Source of the DNA: Burkholderiaceae bacterium
Lineage (GTDB): Bacteria > Pseudomonadota > Gammaproteobacteria > Burkholderiales > Burkholderiaceae
Direction of reading: 5' to 3'
Assembly (NCBI GenBank): GCA_947462685.1
Contig: CANHPL010000001.1
Coordinates: 124,001 to 188,000 of the forward strand
DNA: 64,000 nucleotides
Shown here in pieces: positions 55,050-64,000 of this stretch (position 1 is its first letter; each line of letters begins with the position of its first letter). Under the pieces are notes generated by a model. It worked only from the letters and a program-made list of their open reading frames with translations. It made no database searches and was not told where the DNA came from. Both the position numbers and the translations under genes were made by a program.

Positions 55050-56240
55050 ATGTCTACATTTGCTCAAAAATTCATTTTTCAAGCTTTCAAAAATATCAAA
55101 GGTGGTAGTGTCGTCATGACATTGCCTGACGGATCTACACATCACTTTGGCCAAGATGGCCAACAAGCGCCTATTCATATCCAAGTGGATGATGTGGAGG
55201 CGTTTCAGTGGATTATTTCTAGGGGGGATATAGGTGTTGCTGAATCTTACTTTAAAAATCTTTGGCACACTGACGATTTAGAACGCTTATTACATCTAGC
55301 CATTCAAAATAGGGCTGCTCTAGATGCTCTAATTTATGGTTCTTGGTGGGGATCATTATTTTCCCAAATTAAGCATTTTTTAAACAAAAATACGAAATCG
55401 GGAAGTAAAAAAAATATCCAAGCCCACTATGATTTGGGGAATAACTTTTACTCTCTTTGGTTAGACCCTAGCATGATGTATTCAAGTGCCTTATTTTCTG
55501 AAGGAAATAATAAAACGCTTGAGCAAGCGCAAAAAGATAAATGTGATCGAATCATTAGTATGCTCAATCCCCAATCAGGTGACCACATTCTCGAAATTGG
55601 ATGCGGTTGGGGTGGATTTATTAAACAGGCTAACGAACAAGGGCTGCAGGTTGATGCGATTACGATCTCTAATGAACAATATCGCTATGTCCAAGAACAA
55701 TTGGCTTTCCAAACAACGACATCGGCAAAAAGTGCAGTCATGTTAAAAGACTATAGAGATTGTCATCAAGAGTACGATGGCATTGTTTCTATTGAGATGT
55801 TTGAAGCTGTAGGTGAAGACTATTGGCAATCGTATTTCAAAACTCTCCATCGCTGTCTTAAGCCTGGCAAGAGAGCTGTCATACAAAGCATTGTGATTGA
55901 TGAAAAACTATTCCCCAAATATCGAACCAAAACTGATTTTATTCAACAGTATGTATTTCCTGGTGGAATGCTACCAGCTGTAAGTGTGTTTGAACAACAC
56001 GCTCTTGATGTTGGACTCCGCGTAAAAGATAAATTATTTTTTGGGGATGATTATGCCAATACGCTTCGAACCTGGGCATTATCTTTTAACCAAAAATTAA
56101 AAGAAGTGAAGGCTTTGGGTTTTAAAGATGAGTTTATTCGTTTATGGAATTTCTATTTACTCTATTGTGCGGCAGGTTTTGCAGGTAAAAATTTAGAGGT
56201 GGTCCAATTCACTTTAGAAAAACCTAAATATGAGTCTTAA
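55050..56240 (+). CDS. Cyclopropane-fatty-acid-synthase-like methyltransferase
   Basis: SAM-dependent enzyme acting on unsaturated acyl chains of phospholipids. 396 residues: IQAHYDLGNNFYSLWLDPSM, SAM loop ILEIGCGWGGFIKQA, and VSIEMFEAVGEDYW. Compared from memory with E. coli Cfa, two bicarbonate-binding residues differ: Cys139 is Ser146 here (MMYSSALF) and His266 is Gln279 (AVIQSIVID), while the Glu (252) and a Tyr (335) remain. This suggests the Cfa-like methyltransferase branch rather than a true cyclopropane synthase. ATG at 55050 used; overlaps the SDR gene by 11 bases. Confidence 0.87.
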   Translation: MSTFAQKFIFQAFKNIKGGSVVMTLPDGSTHHFGQDGQQAPIHIQVDDVEAFQWIISRGDIGVAESYFKNLWHTDDLERLLHLAIQNRAALDALIYGSWWGSLFSQIKHFLNKNTKSGSKKNIQAHYDLGNNFYSLWLDPSMMYSSALFSEGNNKTLEQAQKDKCDRIISMLNPQSGDHILEIGCGWGGFIKQANEQGLQVDAITISNEQYRYVQEQLAFQTTTSAKSAVMLKDYRDCHQEYDGIVSIEMFEAVGEDYWQSYFKTLHRCLKPGKRAVIQSIVIDEKLFPKYRTKTDFIQQYVFPGGMLPAVSVFEQHALDVGLRVKDKLFFGDDYANTLRTWALSFNQKLKEVKALGFKDEFIRLWNFYLLYCAAGFAGKNLEVVQFTLEKPKYES

Positions 56241-57021
56241 TCAACCCATTACGAATTTCGAAAATTTAAATGTTTGGATTATTGGTGCTTCTTCTGGTAT
56301 TGGAAAAGCTTGTGTAAGTTGGTTTGCAGATCAGGGGTCTAATCTCATCTTGTCAGCGCGCCGGCTGGAAAACTTGGAAGAACTCAAGGGCTCCATCCAA
56401 ATCAAATCTCAGAGTCAACACATTCATTCGATTGTGCTAGATGTCACTAGTTCAGAACAAGTCAGTCAAGCACTATCTCAGGTTCTCTCAATTTGGAACA
56501 AGGTTGATATCATTTTGTTCGTTTCTGGAGTTTATACCCCTGTCAGAGCAGATGATTTTGATATGGCGATTACTTCAAAAATGATTGATACTAATTTGAT
56601 GGGGCCGATGCGAATCGTTTCTGCGGCCATGCCACAACTTTTACAGCAGGGCTTTGGTCATATCGCTTTAGTAGGAAGCGTTGCGGGATATAGTGGCCTA
56701 CCTAAATCTTTGGTATATGGCCCTACCAAAGCAGCGCTTCTTAATTTCGCTGAGTCTTTGTATTATGACTTAAAGCCAAAGGGAATTAATGTGCATATTA
56801 TTTGTCCAGGCTTTGTAGAAACTCCCGCAACGGCAATGAACGATTTTCAAATGCCCGCTCTTATATCAGCAGAACAAGCTGCGAAAGAGATTGGTGCTGG
56901 CCTTCAAAGGGGCGATTTTGAAATACACTTTCCAAAGAAGTTTTCTTATTTTTTAAAGTTCTTAAGAATTTTACCTTACCCTATTTATTTTTGGCTACTA
57001 AAAACATTTGTCAAAATCTAA
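56230..57021 (+). CDS. Short-chain dehydrogenase/reductase
   Basis: NAD(P)-dependent oxidoreductase with NADP-binding VWIIGASSGIGKAC, the catalytic serine in ALVGSVAGYSG and YGPTKAALLN (YxxxK), and a C-terminal hydrophobic end (PYPIYFWLLKTFVKI) that may touch the membrane. 263 residues. Fifth in the operon; substrate probably a lipid intermediate, by context only. Confidence 0.9.
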   Translation: MSLNQPITNFENLNVWIIGASSGIGKACVSWFADQGSNLILSARRLENLEELKGSIQIKSQSQHIHSIVLDVTSSEQVSQALSQVLSIWNKVDIILFVSGVYTPVRADDFDMAITSKMIDTNLMGPMRIVSAAMPQLLQQGFGHIALVGSVAGYSGLPKSLVYGPTKAALLNFAESLYYDLKPKGINVHIICPGFVETPATAMNDFQMPALISAEQAAKEIGAGLQRGDFEIHFPKKFSYFLKFLRILPYPIYFWLLKTFVKI

Positions 57022-57030
57022 GGATTTCTG

Positions 57031-57462
57031 ATGTCAGTGGATCTTTTAGAAGCAGTACACATATTAAAAATCCAATATGGCCAGCTATCGCCTACCAATC
57101 TAGATGGTTTGTTAAATTGCTATAGTACTGATGCTATCTTTAGAGATCCTTTTCAAGAGGTTCAAGGCCATCAAGCAATTAAACATATTTTTTTACAGAT
57201 GCACGAGCAACTCAATCAACCACAATTTATTGTGCGTGAACAATTACTTGGCGAAAAGCAAGTTGCTTTTTTATGGGATTTTCAATTTTCCATGAAAAGG
57301 TGGAATACATCACCAAAATGTTTTTCGGGTGTGAGTTGGCTTTACTTTAATGATGCTTTTCTCGTAACTAAACACCATGATTATTGGGACCCTGCGGCAG
57401 GTATCTATGAACATCTACCGCTTATAGGTCCAGTCATGCGTGGATTGAAGTCCTTAGTCTAA
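57031..57462 (+). CDS. NTF2/SnoaL-like protein
   Basis: A 143-residue cone-shaped NTF2-like domain (LLNCYSTDAIFRDPFQEVQG, LFDFQFSMKRW-like strand, KHHDYWDPAAGIYEHLPLIG). Such proteins close this operon in other bacteria. May be an enzyme or a binding protein. Convergent with dsbA, whose stop lies two bases on. Confidence 0.85.
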   Translation: MSVDLLEAVHILKIQYGQLSPTNLDGLLNCYSTDAIFRDPFQEVQGHQAIKHIFLQMHEQLNQPQFIVREQLLGEKQVAFLWDFQFSMKRWNTSPKCFSGVSWLYFNDAFLVTKHHDYWDPAAGIYEHLPLIGPVMRGLKSLV

Positions 57463-57463
57463 C

Positions 57464-58156
57464 TTATTTTTTTTCGGTTCTTGCCTTACTAATTAAATAA
57501 TCAAGGGTTTCAATCGATCGAGCTTTTGTTCCAGCAATCGAGGGGGATGTTTCATATTTTCCCTGAACAAAAATAGTTGGCACACCATTGACTCTATATG
57601 CAGAGCCCGTTGCATTAGCGGTTTTTGCTTTCGTCTGAACAGAGAATGACTTATAAGCGGCAGTAAAGGCAGCAGTGTCTAACCCAGCGCTCGTTGCCCA
57701 ACTAATAATCTCATCCTCTTTCAACATCTGTTTACGATCTACATGAATCGCCTTCATAACCTTTGGGGAATATTCAATTTCTTTACCCAATGCTTCAAGG
57801 GCGTAAAAGATTTGACTATGCGGTAAAAAATCATCTCTGAATGCAATAGGAACACGTTTAAAAACCACATCATTTTTTTGACGTTTCACCCACGCTTGGA
57901 TTTCTGGCTCAAGGTCATAGCAGTGCGGACATCCGTACCAGAAAAATTCTGTAACTTCAACCTTGCCTTTAGATTCTGTCGGCTGCGGAGCGCTAAGCAA
58001 TTTGTAATCTAAGCCTTCCATAAAAGCCGAATTACTTGGATTGTTTTTGGGCGTATTTTTACTCGCAGCTCCAGGTGGCAATAATTGTGCCTGAACACTT
58101 AAAACTGATCCCACAAGAATTAACATACCTATCAATATTTTTTTACATTGCTTCAT
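57464..58156 (-). CDS. dsbA: Thiol:disulfide interchange protein DsbA
   Basis: Periplasmic oxidant that forms disulfides in exported proteins. Signal peptide of about 23 residues (ending VQA), active site Cys76-Pro-His-Cys79 in FFWYGCPHCYDLEPE, and the cis-proline loop VNGVPTIFVQG. 230 residues with an extra ~25-residue Asn/Pro-rich linker before the domain. Its ATG overlaps the SPOR gene stop. Confidence 0.95.
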   Translation of the reverse strand: MKQCKKILIGMLILVGSVLSVQAQLLPPGAASKNTPKNNPSNSAFMEGLDYKLLSAPQPTESKGKVEVTEFFWYGCPHCYDLEPEIQAWVKRQKNDVVFKRVPIAFRDDFLPHSQIFYALEALGKEIEYSPKVMKAIHVDRKQMLKEDEIISWATSAGLDTAAFTAAYKSFSVQTKAKTANATGSAYRVNGVPTIFVQGKYETSPSIAGTKARSIETLDYLISKARTEKK

Positions 58157-58734
58157 GGTTTATTCGCCTTTATAACACTATAAGAAATGCCTGAATTATC
58201 TAATTTATTTTTGTCATCGTTTAAGTCGGGTAACTCAGTATATGGGCCAATTCGAACTCTCCAAGTCGATTGACCGTCAACTTTATTTTCTGTAATCTTG
58301 GCTTGCAAGCCCTGCATTGCTAATTGTGCTTTTTGACTATCAGCGTAAGCTTTCTCACTGTATGCCCCAATTTGAAGCCAATATGTTGCAGAGGCTTTTA
58401 CTTCAGGTTCTGGAGTGGTTGACTCTATCACTGAAGTGGGGGTATTTTGATTATTTGCGGAACTCTCGGGTATTTTTGGTTTGCTATGGAGCGGGGTATT
58501 AGGATCTCTTAACTCGTTGGTAGTTGTGCCATCCGCATTCAGTTTAGGCGCAAAAGATAATTCTGGTGGTCTAACATTAAGTTTCTCAGTCGGGGGATTT
58601 TTGTGTATAAAATACGCAACAGACAACGCTATGCCAAGCCCTATAACGAGACCAATAACCATTCCAAGAAGAATATTTCCTTGCTCTGATTGTAATTGCT
58701 GTAATTCTTTTTGAAAATGTGATTTTTTAATCAT
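58153..58734 (-). CDS. SPOR-domain membrane protein
   Basis: One N-terminal membrane helix (GMVIGLVIGLGIALSVAYFI), a proline-rich linker, and a C-terminal SPOR domain (YWLQIGAYSEKAYADSQKAQ, TWRVRIGPYTE) that binds denuded peptidoglycan at the division site. 193 residues from the ATG at 58734; ATG at 58752 is an alternative. Lies between argS and dsbA, as in other Burkholderiales. FtsN-like by layout. Confidence 0.88.
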   Translation of the reverse strand: MIKKSHFQKELQQLQSEQGNILLGMVIGLVIGLGIALSVAYFIHKNPPTEKLNVRPPELSFAPKLNADGTTTNELRDPNTPLHSKPKIPESSANNQNTPTSVIESTTPEPEVKASATYWLQIGAYSEKAYADSQKAQLAMQGLQAKITENKVDGQSTWRVRIGPYTELPDLNDDKNKLDNSGISYSVIKANKP

Positions 58735-58770
58735 GATGAAATAATAATACATCGAAAATAGTGAACTAAA

Positions 58771-60534
58771 TTACATTTGTTCGGGGGAACTAACCCCTAG
58801 TAAAGTCAAACCATTTTTAAGCACCTGTTTGCATGCAACTAACATGGTAATTCTGGCTAAACGCAATTCAATATCATCAACCAATACCCGATCCGAGTTA
58901 TAGAAAGAGTGGAAGTCACTGGCCAAATCTCTTAAATAAAATGCAATCGCATGCGGTCCAAGATCTTTAGCAGCGTCTGCAAGTACCTGTGGAAACTCAC
59001 TTAAACGTTGTAAGAGGGCATGCGCAGCACGACTTTCCAATAAGTTGAACTTTGCTTCTAATAATTGACCCTCATCACCACCCCATGAGCGCAGAATTGA
59101 ACAAATTCGGGCATGGGCATATTGCACATAAAACACGGGGTTTTCATCGGTTTGCGTCAGGGCTAAGTCGATATCAAAAACGAATTCAGTATCAGCCTTT
59201 CTTGATATCAAGAAAAAACGAACCGCATCACGCCCTCGAATAAGAGCCGTTTGCTGCTCTTCTTCAGTCATACCATCTAAAAATCCGCCACACCATTCAA
59301 TCAAATCACGCACAGTCACATAAGAACCTGCTCGTTTAGAAATCTTCACCTCTTGACCATTTTTCATCACGGTCACCATCTTATGCAAAATATAGGTTGG
59401 GTAGTTTTTAGGAATTTCCCAGTTTCTAGCCTGCGCAATGCCCTGAATACCTGAGCGCACGCGAGTAATCGTTCCGTGATGATCACTTCCTTGAATATTA
59501 ATAACTTCATGAAATCCGCGTGACCATTTACTACCGTGATAAGCAACATCAGGAACAAAATAGGTATAAGTTCCATCGGTTTTTTTCATGACACGATCTT
59601 TGTCGTCACCATCATCTGTTGACCTTAGCCATAAAGCACCATCTTGCTCATAAGTTTTACCTATCTTTTGTAAATCTTGCACAGCTTCATCAACTAAGCC
59701 GTTAGTATACAAAGACGACTCTAGATAATAATTATCAAAATGGACACCTAAGGTTTTTAAATCGATGTCTTGTTCTTTACGTAAATAAGCAACGGCAAAT
59801 CGCTCAATACTTTTTACATCTTGAACATTTTTCTGTGATGTCACTTTTAGGTCTGCAGCCTGAATCGTTTCTCCAACCAGATAGGCTTGTGCAATATCTG
59901 CTATGTAATCACCGTTGTAAGCATTTTCTGGCCAACCAAGTTGTTGTGGCTCCAAACCATCAATGCGTGCTTTTGTCGAGATTCCTAAATTTTGAATCTG
60001 TACACCGGCATCATTGTAGTAAAACTCTTTATAAATCTTTTTACCTTGCGAAGCTAAAAGATTGGAAAGAATATCGCCCAGGACTGCTTGTCTACCGTGC
60101 CCCACATGTAATGGGCCTGTTGGGTTTGCAGATACAAATTCAATTAATACCGTAGATTGAGATTCATTTGAAACACAACCATAATGATCTTTACGCGTTA
60201 AAACTTGCTGGATGACCATGGTTTTAGTAGTTTGACTTAAACGCATATTGATAAAACCAGGTCCGGCAATTTCTAAACTTATGATCCAATCTTGAATATG
60301 TGGCGCGTTATTTAACTCTTGGACAAGTTGTTGGGCTAAATCTCTGGGATTTATACTCCATGTTTTAGCAATTTGCATAGCAATATTGGTTGCCAAATCA
60401 CCATGTTCTGCCACTTTTGGGCGTTCTAATCTTGGTTCAGGAAGACTTGCAATATCTTTACCTAAGTTTTGTCCTATAGCACGAAGAGCTTGGGTAAATA
60501 AGGTTTTAACTTGTAAGGCTATATCAGGAAGCAT
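58771..60534 (-). CDS. argS: Arginyl-tRNA synthetase
   Basis: Class I synthetase, 587 residues. The HIGH motif is in [18 protein letters not shown], the KMSKS-equivalent is [10 protein letters not shown], and the C-terminal DALR anticodon-binding domain holds [16 protein letters not shown]. Its ATG on the minus strand overlaps the first in-frame ATG of the opposite DUF1840 gene within the four bases CATG at 60532-60535. Confidence 0.97.
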   Translation of the reverse strand: MLPDIALQVKTLFTQALRAIGQNLGKDIASLPEPRLERPKVAEHGDLATNIAMQIAKTWSINPRDLAQQLVQELNNAPHIQDWIISLEIAGPGFINMRLSQTTKTMVIQQVLTRKDHYGCVSNESQSTVLIEFVSANPTGPLHVGHGRQAVLGDILSNLLASQGKKIYKEFYYNDAGVQIQNLGISTKARIDGLEPQQLGWPENAYNGDYIADIAQAYLVGETIQAADLKVTSQKNVQDVKSIERFAVAYLRKEQDIDLKTLGVHFDNYYLESSLYTNGLVDEAVQDLQKIGKTYEQDGALWLRSTDDGDDKDRVMKKTDGTYTYFVPDVAYHGSKWSRGFHEVINIQGSDHHGTITRVRSGIQGIAQARNWEIPKNYPTYILHKMVTVMKNGQEVKISKRAGSYVTVRDLIEWCGGFLDGMTEEEQQTALIRGRDAVRFFLISRKADTEFVFDIDLALTQTDENPVFYVQYAHARICSILRSWGGDEGQLLEAKFNLLESRAAHALLQRLSEFPQVLADAAKDLGPHAIAFYLRDLASDFHSFYNSDRVLVDDIELRLARITMLVACKQVLKNGLTLLGVSSPEQM

Positions 60535-60568
60535 GACAAAAAAGTATCCCGTGGTGTATGCTAATCAA

Positions 60569-60865
60569 ATGCTCTATCGATTCCATTCAAAAAATTCTCC
60601 CGAGTGCCTCATGCTTGAGGACTTAACTCTTCGAATTTTTCAAACTCTCGAGCGCGAATTAAGTAAAAAAGGTATTTTACTCGTAGATCAACTACCTAGT
60701 CTAATAACTAAATTGGAAGACGCTATCGCTCAAGATGCAAAAGAGCGTCAAGCACTTGGCGATGACCAACTGAAGTCGGACCGATTAGGTCAACGGGCAT
60801 TCCCTTTTTTAAAACTGTTAAAAGCCTCTTTAAAAAAAGAAGAAGTCGTTGTTTGGGGTGTTTAG
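60569..60865 (+). CDS. DUF1840 protein
   Basis: A 98-residue protein starting [19 protein letters not shown], which is where the family begins. It ends [22 protein letters not shown]. Function unknown; found in betaproteobacteria beside argS or metH. Upstream ATG at 60533 would add 12 residues and would overlap the argS start. A weak hexamer TATGCT lies 6 bases before the chosen ATG. Its end overlaps metH by 4 bases. Confidence 0.82.
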   Translation: MLYRFHSKNSPECLMLEDLTLRIFQTLERELSKKGILLVDQLPSLITKLEDAIAQDAKERQALGDDQLKSDRLGQRAFPFLKLLKASLKKEEVVVWGV

Positions 60866-63612
60866 TTACTCTCAAAGTTACTTTGAAGGGCTTTTGCAAC
60901 TTCTTCAGAACTCCGTTTAGACCTCACAGCAATGGAATTTACCTGGTCTAGACCAATTGGTCCAACATTAAAATATTGTGCCGCAGGGTTTGCTAAATAG
61001 AAGCCTGAAACGCTTGAAGCAGGGTTCATTGCTAAAGACTCCGTGAGCTCCATGTTAATGTCCTGTGCTTGTAATACTTCAAACATGGTATGTTTTACGG
61101 TATGCTCTGGACAAGCTGGATAACCAGGGGCAGGGCGAATACCCTGATATTTTTCTGAGATACGGTCTTCGTTCGTCAGATTCTCCTGAGGAGCGTAACC
61201 CCATAAATCCGTCCGCACACGATGATGTAAGCACTCAGCAAAGGCTTCTGCGAGGCGATCAGCAATGGCCTTTAGCAAAATAGCATCGTAATCATCATTT
61301 TTTGCCTGAAACTCCTCAACCTTTTTATCTACCCCATGACCAGTTGTCACCGCAAACATGCCTACATAATCTTTTTTCTTGGAACTTAATGGTGCAACAT
61401 AATCGGCTAAACATCGATTAGGCCTTTTAACGCCATCCACGACGGGGCGATCAGTCTGTTGTCTTAAACAATTCCAAGTCAATAGTGGCTCACTTCTGGC
61501 TTCATCAGCATATAAAACAATATCATCACCTACTTGATTTGCTGGGTATAAGCCAATCACCGCATGCGCCTGAAGCCAGCGTCCTTGGATGACTTTCTCC
61601 AACATTTTTAGAGCGTCCGCATACACTTTTGAAGCTGAATCTCCAACAACTTCATCGGTTAATATCTGCGGATACTTGCCAGCCAAATCCCAAGTTTGAA
61701 AAAATGGTGTCCAATCGATATATTTTGCAATTTCTGCTAAATCGTAGTTTTTGAAAACTCTTCGGCCGATAAACTTTGGAGGCACAATATCGATATTGCC
61801 CCAATCAAGCATTTCAGCATTTTGTTGAGCTCCTTCAAGCGTAATCAAAGGTGTTGCTTTTTTATTCGCATGTTGCTGACGAACTCGCTCATACTCTTCT
61901 TTTATAGAATCTAAATACCGAGTAGCTGACTCATCAGACAACAAATTTGAAGCAACAGAAACAGAGCGTGAAGCATCTGGCACATAAATTACTGGGCCTT
62001 CATAATGCGGCGCAATCTTGACTGCTGTATGAACCCTAGAGGTTGTTGCTCCGCCGATCATCAATGGCGTTTTTCTACTTCTAAAGTATTCATCTTTTTG
62101 CATCTCTTGTGCAACGTAAGTCATTTCTTCAAGAGATGGGGTAATTAAGCCTGATAAACCAATGATGTCGGCTTTTTCCTCTTTAGCTTTTTCCAAGATT
62201 TGACTACAAGGAACCATCACTCCCATGTTGACGACGTCAAAATTGTTACATTGTAAAACCACCGTTACGATGTTTTTACCAATGTCATGGACATCCCCTT
62301 TCACGGTTGCCATGATAATTTTTCCTTTGGACCTGACATCCTTACCAGCAGCCTCGTATTGTCTTTTTTCTTCTTCAATGTATGGGATTAAATGAGCTAC
62401 GGCTTGTTTCATCACTCTAGCACTTTTGACCACTTGCGGTAGGAACATTTTCCCAGCACCAAATAGTTCGCCAACGACATTCATGCCGTCCATAAGCGGG
62501 CCTTCAATCACCTCAATTGGTCTTCCGCCTCGATTTGCGATTTCTTGTCGAACCTCTTCGGTATCTTCCACAATAAAATTAGTAATTCCTTGGACTAAAG
62601 CATGAGAAAGTCGGTCTTGAACCGGCAACTCTCGCCAAGCAAGTGTTTCTGCCTGTTTAACACCACCACCTTTATAGTTATCCGCAATCTCTAACAGGCG
62701 TTCAGTTGGAGTTTTACCTTCTTTTTCTTTAAAGCGATTCAGAACTACATCTTCTACACGCTCACGGAGTTCTTGATCTAAATCTGCATATACGCCTAAT
62801 TGGCCCGCATTCACGATACCCATGTCCATACCGGCTTCAATGGCGTGATACAAAAATACCGTATGAATGGCCTCACGAACTACATCATTACCTCTGAAGG
62901 AAAAGCTCACATTGGAAACACCACCACTAACTTTTGCACCAGGCAAATTCGTTTTAATCCAACGAATGGCATTGATAAAATCAACTGCATAATTGTCATG
63001 CTCCTCAATACCTGTTGCAATTGCAAAAATATTCGGATCAAAAATAATATCTTCGGGTGAAAAATCAATTGCACTGAGAAGTAAGTCGTATGAACGTTTA
63101 CAAATTTCTGTTTTTCGCTCAAAGGTATCCGCCTGTCCTTTTTCATCAAAAGCCATCACGACGGTTGCCGCACCATAACGCTTAATTAACTTCGCCTGAT
63201 GAATAAATGGCTCAATACCTTCTTTTAAAGAAATAGAATTAACGATTGCTTTACCTTGCACACATCTGAGGCCAGCTTCAATCACAGACCATTTAGAAGA
63301 ATCAATCATGATGGGGACTCGTGCGATATCTGGTTCAGAAGCGATGAGATTTAAAAACCTCACCATTGCAGCCTGCGAGTCCAGCATGGCTTCATCCATG
63401 TTGATATCTATAATTTGAGCACCATTTTCAACTTGTTGACGAGCTACTTGTAAAGCCTCATCAAATAAATTATTCAATATCAAACGCGCAAAAGCTTTCG
63501 AGCCAGTGACATTGGTTCTCTCACCAATATTCACAAATCGAATATAAGACTCTAAATTGAACGCCTCTAGCCCAGCGAGTTTCAATAAGGGTATAGGAAC
63601 ATCTTTACTCAC
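60862..63612 (-). CDS. metH: Methionine synthase, folate/cobalamin/activation part
   Basis: B12-dependent methionine synthase without the homocysteine domain. 916 residues: pterin-binding domain ([18 protein letters not shown]), cobalamin cap and binding domains ([20 protein letters not shown] with the lower-ligand histidine, and [14 protein letters not shown]), and the C-terminal reactivation domain ([17 protein letters not shown]). The homocysteine-binding part is a separate gene upstream that overlaps by 8 bases. Two-gene metH is known in Burkholderiales. Confidence 0.95.
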   Translation of the reverse strand: MSKDVPIPLLKLAGLEAFNLESYIRFVNIGERTNVTGSKAFARLILNNLFDEALQVARQQVENGAQIIDINMDEAMLDSQAAMVRFLNLIASEPDIARVPIMIDSSKWSVIEAGLRCVQGKAIVNSISLKEGIEPFIHQAKLIKRYGAATVVMAFDEKGQADTFERKTEICKRSYDLLLSAIDFSPEDIIFDPNIFAIATGIEEHDNYAVDFINAIRWIKTNLPGAKVSGGVSNVSFSFRGNDVVREAIHTVFLYHAIEAGMDMGIVNAGQLGVYADLDQELRERVEDVVLNRFKEKEGKTPTERLLEIADNYKGGGVKQAETLAWRELPVQDRLSHALVQGITNFIVEDTEEVRQEIANRGGRPIEVIEGPLMDGMNVVGELFGAGKMFLPQVVKSARVMKQAVAHLIPYIEEEKRQYEAAGKDVRSKGKIIMATVKGDVHDIGKNIVTVVLQCNNFDVVNMGVMVPCSQILEKAKEEKADIIGLSGLITPSLEEMTYVAQEMQKDEYFRSRKTPLMIGGATTSRVHTAVKIAPHYEGPVIYVPDASRSVSVASNLLSDESATRYLDSIKEEYERVRQQHANKKATPLITLEGAQQNAEMLDWGNIDIVPPKFIGRRVFKNYDLAEIAKYIDWTPFFQTWDLAGKYPQILTDEVVGDSASKVYADALKMLEKVIQGRWLQAHAVIGLYPANQVGDDIVLYADEARSEPLLTWNCLRQQTDRPVVDGVKRPNRCLADYVAPLSSKKKDYVGMFAVTTGHGVDKKVEEFQAKNDDYDAILLKAIADRLAEAFAECLHHRVRTDLWGYAPQENLTNEDRISEKYQGIRPAPGYPACPEHTVKHTMFEVLQAQDINMELTESLAMNPASSVSGFYLANPAAQYFNVGPIGLDQVNSIAVRSKRSSEEVAKALQSNFESN

Positions 63613-64000
63613 TCACTGGCTCCTTATAAGCATTCCATTTTGCGACCCACTGACGTGGTTGATAATTTTGTACGGCTTTTGCAATCGCTGCGATATGAGC
63701 TGGTGTAGTACCACAACACCCACCTACCAAATTAACAAGACCGTCTTTAGAAAAGTCCTCTAAAAGATGTGATGTAATTTGTGGGGTTTCATCAAAGCCA
63801 GTATCACTCATCGGATTTGGTAAACCTGCATTGGGATAACAAGATACTGCCACATCACAAATTTTTGCAAGCTCTGCAATGTAGGGCTTCATTAAGGTTG
63901 CACCTAACGCGCAATTTAGTCCAAACATAAGTGGTTTTGCATGTCGCAAACTATTCCAAAAGGCTTCAACTGTTTGGCCAGATAATATTCTTCCTGAAGC
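63605..64000 (-). CDS. metH: Methionine synthase, homocysteine-methyltransferase part (partial)
   Basis: C-terminal 131 codons of the homocysteine S-methyltransferase domain; the N-terminus lies beyond the right edge. Zinc ligands appear as LNCALGA and [15 protein letters not shown]. Upstream of the first in-window TTG the frame stays open ([17 protein letters not shown]) to base 64000, so it is not a short gene. It is the partner of the following 916-residue gene. Confidence 0.93.
   Translation of the reverse strand, partial: ASGRILSGQTVEAFWNSLRHAKPLMFGLNCALGATLMKPYIAELAKICDVAVSCYPNAGLPNPMSDTGFDETPQITSHLLEDFSKDGLVNLVGGCCGTTPAHIAAIAKAVQNYQPRQWVAKWNAYKEPVSE

Overview
The window looks like chromosome from an AT-rich, streamlined betaproteobacterium of the Burkholderiales, most likely Polynucleobacter or a close relative. 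This rests on gene order and protein families, not on a database search. Signs include a caa3-like CoxB with a fused cytochrome c domain, Burkholderiales-type GshA, the order tetratricopeptide/LolB-ispE-tRNA-Gln-prs-rplY-pth, an HPr kinase next to ptsN and rapZ, and metH split in two. I see no prophage, insertion sequence, CRISPR array or integrase. Genes are packed tightly: many neighbours share TAATG, TGATG or ATGA junctions, and the longest gene-free stretch is only about 220 bases (44769-44987).

Layout. 1-8156: a CPA2/Kef-type antiporter (cut by the left edge), then the Kdo/lipopolysaccharide transport operon kdsD-kdsC-lptC-lptA-lptB followed by hpf-ptsN-hprK-rapZ. rpoN, often found between lptB and hpf, is not there. 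8129-10056: the base-excision repair pair mutM-mutY. 10097-15017: a TPR protein fused to a LolB-like domain, then ispE, tRNA-Gln(TTG), prs, rplY and pth. 15019-19153 (minus): ferredoxin, coaD, rsmD and a pair of M16 peptidases (one active, one lacking the zinc motif). 19195-21091: ftsY and rpoH, the latter behind a perfect CIRCE element. 21088-29985 (minus): a complete cytochrome c oxidase locus (coxB, coxA, a 34-residue assembly protein, ctaG, DUF2970, coxC, SURF1, a membrane protein of unknown function, ctaA, ctaB, SCO).

30094-37239 holds a methyltransferase, a degenerate ComF, trmL, the block gpsA-secB-grxC-rhodanese (minus), then gpmA, a C-terminal processing protease and a MoeB/ThiF protein. 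37242-41934 (minus) carries gshA-gshB and a regulatory PTS (EIIA-Man, HPr, EI); with ptsN and hprK near the left end, this is a phosphorelay with no sugar permease in the window. 42048-44768 (minus) is a nitrogen module: porin, glnK, amtB, with an NtrC-like palindrome upstream. 44988-49865: ubiK, a lipoprotein of unknown function, lipA-lipB-ybeD, a hydrolase, a [2Fe-2S] ferredoxin and a VanZ protein. 49906-52235: birA, coaX, a small membrane protein and the heptose adenylyltransferase rfaE2.

52330-57462 is the most accessory-looking part: a glutathione peroxidase, FAD oxidoreductase, DUF1365, cyclopropane-synthase-like methyltransferase, short-chain dehydrogenase and NTF2-like protein in one tight operon, probably a membrane-lipid modification and oxidative stress unit. 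The window ends with dsbA, a SPOR protein, argS, DUF1840 and the two-part metH.

Two regulatory themes stand out. Several genes without a Shine-Dalgarno sequence have a TANNAT hexamer exactly 6 bases before the ATG, suggesting leaderless transcripts. HrcA/CIRCE control of rpoH would tie two heat-shock regulators together.
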